Shown one piece after another: positions 35,558 through 45,061 of a stretch of 64,000 nt of DNA. The stretch is from Algoriphagus resistens (GTDB taxonomy: Bacteria > Bacteroidota > Bacteroidia > Cytophagales > Cyclobacteriaceae), in NCBI RefSeq assembly GCF_001442615.1, contig NZ_LMXN01000005.1:1-64000 (forward strand). Reading direction: 5' to 3'. Numbering within the stretch: position 1 is the first letter of the stretch; each line of letters begins with the position of its first letter. The notes beneath the pieces were generated by a model. The model was not told the DNA's origin, searched no databases, and saw nothing but the letters and a program-made list of their open reading frames with translations. Both the position numbers and the translations under genes were made by a program.

Positions 35558-36940
35558 CTAGTACACAATAGTGTCAGTCGGCAAAGGAGGTAAGCTGAGA
35601 TTACCTGTTTCGAGGTGAAAACTAAATTGCGAAGAGGTACCCGAATCAGCAGCTGGTGTGTCAAAAGCAAATACTTTTTCTAGTCTTGGATGTTTGTCCA
35701 ATGCTTTAAGTTGCCCAGAATTCACCTTGGTTTCGTTTAGGTAAAGCAGTTTCAGATTGTTGGATTGGTTCAGTTTATCCAGGTTTTTTCCTTCAATAAA
35801 TGTTTGATTGAGTTTCAAAACTGTCAGGTTTGGAAGAGATGATACTTGTTCTAAAATAGCGTCGGTAATCTTGGTTCCGGTGAGATCCAGATAAACAATC
35901 TGCTCTTTCGCAGATGCTAATAAGCTCCAATCTGAATCAGAAAAAGCAGGAAAGTTGATACAGCTGATCTTCAAAAATGGCGAGTCTGTTTTCACTACCT
36001 CGGCAAAGAATCCACTGCCTCTGAGTATGGAAATGGAATCTTCTGCAAGGGTTGGTACCGCCACGACAGGGTAAAATGGCTTTTCATCTTTCTTGAAAAA
36101 TGGTTCTACCAAACTCAGCTGTATTGATGTTTCACCAAGCGTTGCATGTTCAGCAGAACCGGATTCAATCCAGGCTTTGATCAATTCTATCTCCTCTTTT
36201 CTGGGTTGGCGCTTATCCTTCGGCGGCATGTGGTCATCATGGTCTTCTGGCAAAATAAGCCTGGCAAAAAGTGAGCTCTCCCTAGCATTTCCGTTCTCTA
36301 GGATAGCTCCGTTTTCGCCCCCTTTATGTATTCCTTTGAAGGAACTGAGATCCAGCTCTCCTTTAAGTTTTTTCGGATTATGGCAGCTTTTGCAATTTTG
36401 GTCCAAAATCGGCTGAATCGCTCCAGTAAAGAACTCTACTTCTTCCCAATTGTCTGCGGGGAGTTCAAGGGGTTCATTGCTGCTTGCCTCACCTCCCAAG
36501 AAAGCTTGAAGCGCTGGTGGTAAAACTTCCGTAAAGTAGTTCTCACCGTGCGTGATATTTCCCCCAAGATGCCCCGTGAGTGTTAATATTGCCAAAAGGA
36601 GTGCTCCTTTGATTTTCAACCGCGGAGGAGATACAGCTGATTTTTGCAAGTGATACCAAAGTCCAAATGACAGAAACGTCGTGAAAATCCCTAAAATGAG
36701 ATGAAGTTGAACCGTATCCCAACCATACCCTTCATATTGGAATTGCATAAATCCACTTATGCTGGCCAAACCAGCCGAAATTCCTCCTAACAGAAATGCC
36801 AATTTGATAATAGGGGAGTATATCGCATACTTTTCTGCTGACCAAAAAATCAAGATCACCCCAAAAACCAAGAAGCCAATCGGCAAGTGCACCAAAATCG
36901 GATGAAACCGCCCGAATAATGGCAAGATAAAATCAATCAT
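35558..36940 (-). CDS. DUF2231 membrane / cytochrome c / leucine-rich repeat fusion protein
   Basis: A 460-residue protein in three parts. Residues about 1-125 are a four-helix DUF2231-like membrane domain (GRFHPILVHLPIGFLVFGV). Residues 165-260 are a planctomycete-type cytochrome c domain with haem motif CKSCHNPKKLKG and the distal ligand in DDHMPPKDKRQP. The C-terminal part (about 340-430) has leucine-rich repeats (DLTGTKITDAILEQVSSLPN, LYLNETKVNSGQL). It is the last gene of the four-gene PSCyt operon; its start overlaps the TIM-barrel gene by 8 bases. It may pass electrons from a periplasmic oxidation to the membrane. Confidence 0.85.
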   Translation of the reverse strand: MIDFILPLFGRFHPILVHLPIGFLVFGVILIFWSAEKYAIYSPIIKLAFLLGGISAGLASISGFMQFQYEGYGWDTVQLHLILGIFTTFLSFGLWYHLQKSAVSPPRLKIKGALLLAILTLTGHLGGNITHGENYFTEVLPPALQAFLGGEASSNEPLELPADNWEEVEFFTGAIQPILDQNCKSCHNPKKLKGELDLSSFKGIHKGGENGAILENGNARESSLFARLILPEDHDDHMPPKDKRQPRKEEIELIKAWIESGSAEHATLGETSIQLSLVEPFFKKDEKPFYPVVAVPTLAEDSISILRGSGFFAEVVKTDSPFLKISCINFPAFSDSDWSLLASAKEQIVYLDLTGTKITDAILEQVSSLPNLTVLKLNQTFIEGKNLDKLNQSNNLKLLYLNETKVNSGQLKALDKHPRLEKVFAFDTPAADSGTSSQFSFHLETGNLSLPPLPTDTIVY

Positions 36941-37805
36941 TTGCGAAGCGGGCTTTAAGGGCTTTCATGATAAAAACATTCGCTTCCCACTGATCTGCGA
37001 TGGGCACATTAGAAAATGGAACGGTAGGTAAATAGGGGGGAGGCCCAAATTCAGTAGTTATGGTATATATATCCTGAGCAGAATTTCTAATAATATGCTC
37101 CCAAATATCCAGGTGTGTGTCCAAAGCAGTTTGCCATTCCGGTGCTGCCGGATTATTCACTTGTGGGCCTTCTGCAAAACCAATCCGTGCATGAATATGG
37201 TCCACTTTTGAAAGAACCTGCTGTAAGAGAGGATCATCCAACTTTATCAGGCGCTCATGAACCACCATCCAATGACTGATGTCCAAATTCAGCCGCAATT
37301 CAGGAGCAGCCTTCACCATGGCCACAGTCAGTGGAACGGAATATGAAAAGCGGCTCCGATGTGTTTCATGGACGATAGGAATTCCTGATTCTTTACTTGC
37401 CGTTACCGTTACGTCTATAAAAGCCTTGTTCTGTTCTAAAGTCCAATAATCTGACCCGGTGTGAGAATTAATCTTTATTGGATTCCAGGCTATGATTTTT
37501 TGTAAGTTTTCTTCGTATGATTTGAGCGCCTCATCGTAAGGCAGTCCCTTGTTTGTCCCATGGAGAAACATGATTTTCAGATCGTACTTTTCCAGTCCTG
37601 CCTTGAGTTCTTTTTGAACCGATTCATCGGATGGAAACCAAACCTCAATCCCATCATAGCCGTCGTTTTTGGTACGCTTTAAAAACTCATCCACGGAAAG
37701 TTCATTTCCCCAGTCCGTCTGAAAGAAGAGTAGCTGCTGCTGGGCAAAAACTGGTGAAAGTGAGTTAACTACTAACAAAAAGAGGCAGGTAATTCTAGGA
37801 ATCAT
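36933..37805 (-). CDS. Exported sugar phosphate isomerase/epimerase-like TIM barrel
   Basis: A 290-residue protein with a signal peptide (MIPRITCLFLLVVNSLSPVFAQ). The AP-endonuclease 2-like barrel has YDGIEVWFPSDE, KIMFLHGTN, IKINSHTGSDYW, IPIVHETHRSRFSYS, LRLNLDISHWMVVHERL and VDHIHARIGFAEGPQ. The His, Glu and Asp residues in these strands form the usual metal site. Export suggests a periplasmic sugar (not phosphate) as substrate. It lies between the DUF1501 and DUF2231 genes in the same operon, seven bases after the former. Confidence 0.87.
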   Translation of the reverse strand: MIPRITCLFLLVVNSLSPVFAQQQLLFFQTDWGNELSVDEFLKRTKNDGYDGIEVWFPSDESVQKELKAGLEKYDLKIMFLHGTNKGLPYDEALKSYEENLQKIIAWNPIKINSHTGSDYWTLEQNKAFIDVTVTASKESGIPIVHETHRSRFSYSVPLTVAMVKAAPELRLNLDISHWMVVHERLIKLDDPLLQQVLSKVDHIHARIGFAEGPQVNNPAAPEWQTALDTHLDIWEHIIRNSAQDIYTITTEFGPPPYLPTVPFSNVPIADQWEANVFIMKALKARFAND

Positions 37806-37812
37806 ATGGTAA

Positions 37813-39306
37813 TTAAGCTAATATTTTATTGATCAATTCACCTTCCACATCGGTCAATCGGAACGGTCGACCTTGAAATTCATAGGTGAATTGCTCATGG
37901 TCAAAGCCCATCAGATGAAGAATGGTGGCGTGAATATCATGGACAGAAACTTTATCCTCTATGCCTGAAAATCCAAAATCATCCGTTCTGCCATAGGTCA
38001 CGCCCGGTTTTATACCGCCTCCTGCCATCCACATGGTAAATGCATCTCCGTGATGATCCCTTCCAAGGAAACTTTGTGTTTTGCCTTCCCGGTTTTCCTG
38101 CATAGGCGTACGGCCAAACTCTCCTCCCCAGACCACTAATGTATCTTCTAAAAGTCCTCTTTGTTTCAAATCCAGCAGCAGTGCAGAAACTGGTCGGTCC
38201 ATCTCACGGCATTTATTTCTTAGCCCCATGTCAATCGAGCCGTCATGATCAGTACCGTGTGTATCCCATCCCCAATCATATAACTGGACAAAACGGACTC
38301 CTTTTTCTACTAGTTTTCTGGCAAGAAGGCAATTATTTGCAAGGGATTCTGCGCCGGGCTTGGTTCCATACAATTGATGTATTGATTCAGGTTCATCCGT
38401 GATATTCATGACTTCCGGCACTTCGATCTGCATTCGGTAAGCCATTTCATATTGGTTGATCCTTGCAAGAATTTCGGGATCACCATAAGCATTAAACTCC
38501 TCTTTATTAACTGTATTGATTGCATCAATGACGTTTTTCTTTAAGTTTCGCGACATTCCTTCAGGATCATCCAAGTAGAGAACAGGATCGCCTTTGGATC
38601 TACATTGCACACCTTGATAAACGGAGGGTAAAAATCCGCTACCCCAAACACTTTTGCCTGCATCAGGGGTTTTTCCCCCGGAAGTAAGCACCACAAATCC
38701 GGGTAAATTCTGATTTTCTGTACCCAATCCATAGGTTACCCAGCTTCCTAAACTAGGACGGCCAAGTCTCGCGCTTCCCGTTTGCATCAAAAGTTGGGCA
38801 GGGCCATGATTAAATTGATCTGTATGCACGGCCTTTAAAAAAGAAACTTCATCAGCCAACTTTTGGAAATGCGGCATGTAATCTGAAATCCAAGCGCCGG
38901 ATTCTCCATGCTGGGAGAAATTAGCTTGAGGACCAAGCATTTTAGGAACTCCACGGATAAAAGCAAATTTCTTCCCTTCCAGTAAGGACTGAGGGCATGG
39001 TTGATTGTGATATTTCGCCAACTCAGGCTTAAAATCAAACAACTCCAATTGGGAAGGTGCCCCAGCCATGTGGAGGTAAATGATTGATTTCGCTTTTGCC
39101 CCATAAGGTGGAGGTAAAGGAGAAAGCGGGTTGAGATCTCTCTGGCTGAGATTTAATTCTGAAGATCCTGTACCACAACCGAACATCAGCGGCGCCATTG
39201 CCAGTCCACCGACTTTGGCTACACAATCCATCAGAAAATGTCTTCTTGTTTGTTTCTCCAGCTTCTGCTGCGCAAATTCTGCGAGCATTTTATCGAGATT
39301 TTGCAT
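37813..39306 (-). CDS. DUF1501 domain protein (sulfatase-like fold), exported
   Basis: A 497-residue protein. The N-terminus has a Tat-like motif (TRRHFLMDCVAKVGGLAMAP) ending in a lipobox-like GCG. The DUF1501 features are AKSIIYLHMAGAPSQLELFD, DTLVVWGGEFGRTPMQE, GRDHHGDAFTMWMAGGGI and VSVHDIHATILHLMG. The family is distantly related to alkaline phosphatases and sulfatases, and is nearly always encoded beside a PSCyt1/DUF1549/DUF1553 protein, as here (one base apart). It is predicted to act on a periplasmic substrate, perhaps removing a sulfate or phosphate group from a glycan. Confidence 0.92.
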   Translation of the reverse strand: MQNLDKMLAEFAQQKLEKQTRRHFLMDCVAKVGGLAMAPLMFGCGTGSSELNLSQRDLNPLSPLPPPYGAKAKSIIYLHMAGAPSQLELFDFKPELAKYHNQPCPQSLLEGKKFAFIRGVPKMLGPQANFSQHGESGAWISDYMPHFQKLADEVSFLKAVHTDQFNHGPAQLLMQTGSARLGRPSLGSWVTYGLGTENQNLPGFVVLTSGGKTPDAGKSVWGSGFLPSVYQGVQCRSKGDPVLYLDDPEGMSRNLKKNVIDAINTVNKEEFNAYGDPEILARINQYEMAYRMQIEVPEVMNITDEPESIHQLYGTKPGAESLANNCLLARKLVEKGVRFVQLYDWGWDTHGTDHDGSIDMGLRNKCREMDRPVSALLLDLKQRGLLEDTLVVWGGEFGRTPMQENREGKTQSFLGRDHHGDAFTMWMAGGGIKPGVTYGRTDDFGFSGIEDKVSVHDIHATILHLMGFDHEQFTYEFQGRPFRLTDVEGELINKILA

Positions 39307-39307
39307 A

Positions 39308-42049
39308 TCAGGGTTTGGTTAAGAATTCGTCCATATTCAACAGCGCATTTGCCACTACAGACATGGCAGCTTGCTCAGGATTTGTTGATTTATCCTGAAT
39401 GGAAAAGAATGTTCTCAATGAGTCAGGTTTATCTTTGTATTCGATAAGTGCCTCATTGTAAAGGTTAGAAAGTGCCTCAAGTTTTGTGTCTGAGATAGGA
39501 TTAAGTACAAGCTTTTGGTAGCCGTAGGCAATGCCTTTTGTGGGCTTACTGGCATCTTGCTTAATCATATCTTCTGCTAAATAATAAGCGGCTTCCAGAT
39601 AAACAGGGTCATTCAACGTGACCAAAGCTTGTAACGGAGTATTTGTGACTATTCTTCTGCTTAGACAGACCTCCCTGCTTGCTGCATCAAAGGTGATGAA
39701 GGAAGGATAAGGACTCGTCCTCTTCAAAAAAGTATAGATTCCTCTTCTATGCGCATCCTCTCCTTCACTTTCCTTCCATGATTGCCCATTGTATACTGTT
39801 TGCCAGATACCTTCTGGCTGATGAGGTTTGACTCCAGGGCCATACATTTTATCACTGAGTAATCCAGAAACAGCCAACGCCTGGTCCCGGATTTGTTCGG
39901 CATTTAATCGGAATCTTGGTCCCCGTGCGTACCACTTGTTTTGCGGATCTTTTTTGAAAAGCTCGGCAGACACAGCAGACGATTGCTTATAAGTATCAGA
40001 AGTTACAATTTCACGAATCAAACTTTTTATGCTCCAATCGTACTCGTTCATCGTTTTCCATGCCAAATAATCAAGCAGTGCTGGATGTGAAGGCGGGTCG
40101 GATTGAGTTCCCATATCTTCCAGGGAACTTACGATTCCTCTACCAAAAAGCTGATCCCAAACTCTATTGACCAATGTTCTCGAAGTAAGTGGGTTTTCTT
40201 TGTCAGTCAACCAATAGGCGAAACCCAGCCTGTTTTTAGGCCATTCAGGATTCCAGTCATTAAGAACTTTGGGAGTTTCCGGATTGACCTTGTCACCCAA
40301 CATCATCCAGTTTCCCCGCTCAAAAACATGCATTTCCCTGGCCATGTAGTCTGGATTTTCAATCATAATTGGAAGCTTGGTTCCCTTGAAATCCAAGATG
40401 GTTTCCCAAGAATTTTGAATATTCCTGAAACCCGGTTTATCCTTTCCTGCCAGCGTAGGAACAAAAGCAAACCATACAAATTTTGCAGCGTTTTGTTCTG
40501 ATCTGACAGTTGGGTTTTTTACCTCTAGATAGAGGTCTATCAATCCATTTGTAGGCTTGAACGGGATAGCACGGATAATATCTCCGTCTGTTTTATTGAT
40601 AGAAAAAGCGGCTAGAATTTCCCCTTCGGGGCCTCCATTCCGGATGGTCATTTCGCTTCCATTTAGGCCTGAGCCGTAGTTTATAAGCAATTGATCAGAA
40701 CTTCGCGTGTCAACTTTTCTCAGATAAGCAGAGCCGTTTGCCTGGATCCCCAGCCATTTAGTGTCAATAAGTTCTGCATTAGTGAAATCAACAGCATTGT
40801 GTGAAGGATATTTTGGCTCCAGGTAAGTCAGGAAGTTTTTGCGTTCAGCGACAGCTTTTGCACTTTCATTTGTTTTGACCCAAGCAAGAACAGACTCAAT
40901 TTCTTTTTTCTCTTCAGGTGAATAAAATCTCAATCTAGGCTCTTCATCGTGTGTGTCTTCGTCTCTTGAATTATTGAAGAAGGCCGCTGATTGATAGAAC
41001 TCTTCATGACGAATAGGATCATAGGGATGACTGTGGCATTGTACGCAAGCCATGGTGGTACTTTGCCAAACCTCAAAAGTGGTACTCACTCTGTCCAAAA
41101 CTGCGGCTACCCGAAATTCCTCGTCATTTGTCCCCCCTTCGTCATTATTCATGGTATTGCGATGAAAGGCTGTTGCGGCTAGTTGCTCCTCTGTAGGATT
41201 TGGAAGTAAGTCTCCGGCTAATTGCTCTATGGTAAAATCATCGAATGGTTTGTCCGCATTGAGTGCGCGGATTACATAATCACGATAAGGCCACATTGTG
41301 CGGGAAACATCCCTCTCATAGCCTTTTGTATCTGCATACCTGGCCAGATCTAGCCACCAAGTAGCCCATTTTTCGCCATAGGTAGGAGAGGAAAGCAGCT
41401 GATCTACCGCTTGTTCGTAAGAGATTCTTTGGGAAGAATACTGGGTCAATAGTTCTTTTGAAGGGGGTAGGCCAGTAATGTCGAGGGCGGCTCTCCTGAG
41501 AAGTCTGAGTGGCTTTTCTTCTTTCGAAAAAGCCAGGCCATTCTCTTCGAGTTTTTTGCCTATATAAAAATCGATGGAATTTATTGCGGAGGGATTATTG
41601 TCAGAAGTAAATCCCGCCGTAGTTCTTTGCTCCGCAATCTCAGGTGTTTGCACAGGATCATATGCCCAATGTTTGCCCCATTTAGCGCCTTGCTTGATCC
41701 AGGTTTTGAGAAGGTCGATCTCATCTTCTGAAAGTGGTGTTCGCTCATATGGCATCCTCACTTCTGGGTCTGAAGCTGTTAATCTCTTGATTAATTCACT
41801 CCCATTGGGATCACCAGGAATAATTGCAGGGTGACCAGATTCTGTTTTGGCAAAAGCTTCTTCTTCAAAAAGCACCGAGAATCCACCATTCTTTTTGACA
41901 CCTCCGTGACAGGAAATGCAGTTTTTATTTAAGATGGGTTTTATCTGTGTACTGAAGTCTACTTCTTTTTCCTGGCCAAAAATCAAAAGACCTGTAATAC
42001 CAAGGATTATGGCAAGGGAAAGTAAGCCAGCTACTTTAAGATTATTCAT
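39308..42049 (-). CDS. PSD1-type cytochrome protein: PSCyt1, DUF1549 and DUF1553 domains
   Basis: A 913-residue protein with one N-terminal membrane anchor or signal (LLSLAIILGITGLLIFG). The PSCyt1 haem motif is CISCHGG (about 42-48) with a candidate distal Met in EVRMPYERTPLSEDEID. DUF1549 follows (RRAALDITGLPPSKELL, YARYADTKGYERDVSRT-like region and a second haem-like CVQCHSHPYDPIRHEEFY), and DUF1553 forms the C-terminal part (TSRTLVNRVWDQLFGRGIV, TPLQALVTLNDPVYLEAAY). The family is abundant in Planctomycetes and is linked to breakdown of complex polysaccharides. It heads the operon 42049-35558. Confidence 0.92.
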   Translation of the reverse strand: MNNLKVAGLLSLAIILGITGLLIFGQEKEVDFSTQIKPILNKNCISCHGGVKKNGGFSVLFEEEAFAKTESGHPAIIPGDPNGSELIKRLTASDPEVRMPYERTPLSEDEIDLLKTWIKQGAKWGKHWAYDPVQTPEIAEQRTTAGFTSDNNPSAINSIDFYIGKKLEENGLAFSKEEKPLRLLRRAALDITGLPPSKELLTQYSSQRISYEQAVDQLLSSPTYGEKWATWWLDLARYADTKGYERDVSRTMWPYRDYVIRALNADKPFDDFTIEQLAGDLLPNPTEEQLAATAFHRNTMNNDEGGTNDEEFRVAAVLDRVSTTFEVWQSTTMACVQCHSHPYDPIRHEEFYQSAAFFNNSRDEDTHDEEPRLRFYSPEEKKEIESVLAWVKTNESAKAVAERKNFLTYLEPKYPSHNAVDFTNAELIDTKWLGIQANGSAYLRKVDTRSSDQLLINYGSGLNGSEMTIRNGGPEGEILAAFSINKTDGDIIRAIPFKPTNGLIDLYLEVKNPTVRSEQNAAKFVWFAFVPTLAGKDKPGFRNIQNSWETILDFKGTKLPIMIENPDYMAREMHVFERGNWMMLGDKVNPETPKVLNDWNPEWPKNRLGFAYWLTDKENPLTSRTLVNRVWDQLFGRGIVSSLEDMGTQSDPPSHPALLDYLAWKTMNEYDWSIKSLIREIVTSDTYKQSSAVSAELFKKDPQNKWYARGPRFRLNAEQIRDQALAVSGLLSDKMYGPGVKPHQPEGIWQTVYNGQSWKESEGEDAHRRGIYTFLKRTSPYPSFITFDAASREVCLSRRIVTNTPLQALVTLNDPVYLEAAYYLAEDMIKQDASKPTKGIAYGYQKLVLNPISDTKLEALSNLYNEALIEYKDKPDSLRTFFSIQDKSTNPEQAAMSVVANALLNMDEFLTKP

Positions 42050-42461
42050 GGGTCATTGAATGAACCTGAAAGTAAAGAATTCTGCGCTACTTCGAAAACC
42101 GTTTATAGGATTGGGGTAAATATGAATAAAGATGTGCTTTTATTCTGATATTTTGGGATTGGGAAAGGGAACCAACTGGTGAAGTTTTGGTCATCCCGCT
42201 ATTTTAACGCTTAGGTATATTGTACTTCCCTTCACGCTGCCCTGTCGGGCCCGGCCTGGTATGGGGAGATGTCAATCCCATTTCATTTTGACACGGATTA
42301 AGTCCTTAGAGAGAATCCATGCTGCCCAGGGTTCAAAGGATAGCTAGAATTAAGACTTCCTTCTCACGCAGTCTGAGAAATTACTTACCAATCTTAGGTT
42401 TATGGCCTGTGTGACCCAGTGAAAAAAATACCCTGCTTTACTAGGAACAGGGTACTAATTA
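42050..42461. other. Intergenic region upstream of the PSD1 operon
   Basis: 412 bases hold the promoter of the cytochrome operon at the right edge of that operon and the terminator of the threonine dehydrogenase gene. The stretch 42225-42410 is richer in G and C than its surroundings and contains no coding frame that I can support. I see no repeat shared with other gaps. Confidence 0.5.
42422..42454 (-). terminator. Rho-independent terminator of the threonine dehydrogenase gene
   Basis: TACCCTG (42429-42435) and CAGGGTA (42448-42454) form a 7-base stem with a 12-base loop; on the minus strand the stem runs into a T-rich tract (42422-42429). It lies eight bases past the stop. Confidence 0.85.
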
Positions 42462-43409
42462 TTAAAATTTAAAATTTGGAAGATTCTCCAAAATATCTTG
42501 GGTCATGGCATCCAGATCGTAATCATGTTTCCATCCCCAGTCTTTCCTTGCGCAGGAATCATCAATGCTGTCTGGCCAGCTGTCAGCAATTGCCTGTCGG
42601 AAATCAGGATGATATTCGATTTTGAAATCAGGAATGTACTTGAGGATGCTTTGATAGATTTCAGCAGGAGTGAAATTCATGGCAGCAAGGTTGTAACTGG
42701 ATCGTATTTTTACGGCTTGGCGAGGAGCGTTCATCAGATCCAAGGTAGATTTGATGGCATCAGGCATGTACATCATGGGCAGAGAACTGTCCTCACGGAG
42801 AAAGCAATCAAATTTTTCTCCTGCCAATGCTTTGTGATAAATATCCACGGCATAATCAGTTGTGCCACCGCCTGGAAGAGACTTATAGCCGATCAAACCC
42901 GGATAGCGTAAACTTCGAACGTCCACATTGTATTTCTGAAAATAGTATTCACACCATCTTTCCCCCGCCTGCTTCGATATGCCATATACGGTGTTAGGTT
43001 CTTTTACACAATATTGGGGTGTATTGATTTTTGGGGTATTTGGTCCAAAAACAGCAATAGATGACGGCCAGTAGACTTTGTTCAAGTTAAATTCCTTTGC
43101 CAACTCCAGGACATGAAGCAGACTATCCATATTGAGTTCCCAAGCGAAAAGTGGTTTTTTTTCACCTACAGCGGAAAGCACTGCCGCCAAATGATAGATT
43201 TGGGTGATTTTTTCTTCTTTGACCAGGTTTCTCAAACCTTCCTTGTTCATCACATCGAGGACTTGAAAGCGACAAAAGTCAAATTTTGATCTTGCTGATT
43301 CATTGAGATCTGTAGCGATTACTTGCTCAGCACCAAACTGATCTGCCAGAGACTTAGTGAGTTCCGAACCCAATTGTCCAGCAGCTCCAATAACGAGGAT
43401 TTTTTCCAT
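42462..43409 (-). CDS. L-threonine 3-dehydrogenase, NAD-dependent epimerase type
   Basis: The start is set at 43409 (MEKILVIGAAGQLGSELTKSL); an in-frame ATG at 43424 adds five residues. The 315-residue short-chain dehydrogenase has the Rossmann Gly motif GAAGQLG, HLAAVLSAVGEK, the Tyr-Lys pair in NTVYGISKQAGERWCEYYF and SLRYPGLIGYK. These are typical of the GalE-like threonine dehydrogenases. It oxidises threonine to 2-amino-3-oxobutyrate. The divergent kbl gene at 43565 cleaves that product, which supports the assignment. Confidence 0.88.
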   Translation of the reverse strand: MEKILVIGAAGQLGSELTKSLADQFGAEQVIATDLNESARSKFDFCRFQVLDVMNKEGLRNLVKEEKITQIYHLAAVLSAVGEKKPLFAWELNMDSLLHVLELAKEFNLNKVYWPSSIAVFGPNTPKINTPQYCVKEPNTVYGISKQAGERWCEYYFQKYNVDVRSLRYPGLIGYKSLPGGGTTDYAVDIYHKALAGEKFDCFLREDSSLPMMYMPDAIKSTLDLMNAPRQAVKIRSSYNLAAMNFTPAEIYQSILKYIPDFKIEYHPDFRQAIADSWPDSIDDSCARKDWGWKHDYDLDAMTQDILENLPNFKF

Positions 43410-43564
43410 TAATATTTCTTTCAAAATCTACCTAAAGCCGAGCTCTGGGTTTTTGTTTATATTTGGGTTTGCAGTCGCAAAAGTAAGAAAAAACTGCTTT
43501 CTGAGCAGGTTTTTTGACTAAAGGAACCAGACGTTTTTGAATAACATAAAATCAACTAGCCAGT

Positions 43565-44761
43565 ATGTACGATCAGTTCAGACCCAAATTACAAGAAGAG
43601 CTTAAGGGAATAGAGGAAGCAGGCCTTTTTAAAAAAGAGCGTATCATTACCTCTCCACAGTCAGCAGAAATTACCATTGCCGGCGGACAGAAAGTTTTGA
43701 ATTTCTGTGCCAATAATTATTTAGGGCTTTCCTCCCATCCTAAAGTGATTGAAGCTGCCAAATCTGCCATTGATTCACATGGGTTTGGTATGTCTTCTGT
43801 GCGATTTATTTGCGGAACCCAGGATATTCACAAGGAATTGGAAAAGAAGATTTCTGAATTTCTAGGTACAGAAGATACAATTCTTTATGCAGCAGCTTTT
43901 GATGCCAATGGGGGAGTCTTCGAGCCTATTCTAGGTCCGGAAGATGCTATTATTTCCGATGCTTTGAATCATGCGTCTATCATTGACGGTGTACGACTTT
44001 GCAAGGCCATGCGTTTCAGATATCAGCACAATGATATGGAAGATCTGGAAGCCCAATTAAAGGAGGCTGTCATAAAAGGAGCGAAGCAAAAAATTATCGT
44101 GACTGATGGCGTATTTTCTATGGATGGGACGATTGCACAGCTGGATAAGATTGTGGAGTTGGCTGAGAAATATGAAGCTTTGGTGATGACCGATGAGTGT
44201 CATTCTACAGGATTCATGGGAAAGACAGGCCGGGGAGTTCATGAGCATTGCGGAGTGATGGGCAAGATAGACATCATCACCGGTACGCTTGGAAAAGCAT
44301 TGGGTGGCGCTTCCGGAGGATTTACCTCTGGGAGGAAAGAGATTGTTGAATTACTTCGTCAGCGTTCCAGACCTTATTTGTTTTCAAATACGTTGGCACC
44401 ATCCATCACGGGGGCTTCAATAGCGGTATTTGACCTGTTATCTGAGACGACTGAATTGAGAGATAAACTGGAAGAAAACACGAAGTATTTCCGGGAGAAA
44501 ATGACTGCTGTGGGTTTTGATATCAAACCCGGCGAGCATGCCATAGTGCCGATTATGTTGTATGATGCCATTCTTTCGCAGAAGATGGCAGAGAAGGTGC
44601 TGGAGAAAGGGATTTATGTTATTGGTTTCTATTACCCTGTTGTCCCGAAAGGCCAAGCCAGAATACGTGTTCAGATCTCGGCAGGTCATGATCGGACGCA
44701 TCTTGATCAGGCGATTGCAGCTTTCACTGAAGTTGGAAAAGAACTGGGGGTGATAGCCTAG
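43565..44761 (+). CDS. kbl: Glycine C-acetyltransferase (2-amino-3-ketobutyrate CoA ligase)
   Basis: A 398-residue PLP enzyme of the alpha-oxoamine synthase family. Motifs are [72 protein letters not shown] and [17 protein letters not shown], where the Lys binds PLP. It cleaves 2-amino-3-oxobutyrate with CoA to glycine and acetyl-CoA, working with the divergent threonine dehydrogenase. TATATTTG at 43458-43465 is a candidate -7 element about 100 bases upstream. It is a single gene; a small hairpin (44765-44777) follows its stop. Confidence 0.95.
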   Translation: MYDQFRPKLQEELKGIEEAGLFKKERIITSPQSAEITIAGGQKVLNFCANNYLGLSSHPKVIEAAKSAIDSHGFGMSSVRFICGTQDIHKELEKKISEFLGTEDTILYAAAFDANGGVFEPILGPEDAIISDALNHASIIDGVRLCKAMRFRYQHNDMEDLEAQLKEAVIKGAKQKIIVTDGVFSMDGTIAQLDKIVELAEKYEALVMTDECHSTGFMGKTGRGVHEHCGVMGKIDIITGTLGKALGGASGGFTSGRKEIVELLRQRSRPYLFSNTLAPSITGASIAVFDLLSETTELRDKLEENTKYFREKMTAVGFDIKPGEHAIVPIMLYDAILSQKMAEKVLEKGIYVIGFYYPVVPKGQARIRVQISAGHDRTHLDQAIAAFTEVGKELGVIA

Positions 44762-45061
44762 CTCTCAAGAATTGAGCTGCGAAATGCCGATGTTACGGTT
44801 GGTTGTAGGGCGCCAGGTGTCGGATGCCTCAAGGCTGGGTTTCTATTTTTAGATTCCCGGTTTTTTTTTAACTGCGTACAGAGATTTAGGTAGAATACGG
44901 ATTATGGGTTGATTTTGCTGTTCGGGATTTGAAATTTTTAAGCCAACCCGCAGGTTTTTTATCCGGATATTTCCCAAGAAAGCACAAGTTTGCAGTTGTC
45001 TACTTTTTGAAAATTAGGTTTGGATAGTGATACTGTAAAGGCTTTTCGTACCTATAAACAT
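44762..45061. other. Intergenic region after kbl
   Basis: 300 bases between convergent kbl and the DUF5715 gene. A perfect CTCAA-GAA-TTGAG hairpin lies just after the kbl stop, and an imperfect stem ending in nine T residues lies near 44839-44876, which may terminate kbl transcription. I see no coding frame to support. Confidence 0.5.

Noticed and set aside
40103..40501. Plus-strand frame of 132 codons inside the DUF1553 gene
   Set aside because: Antisense to conserved domains and without family features.
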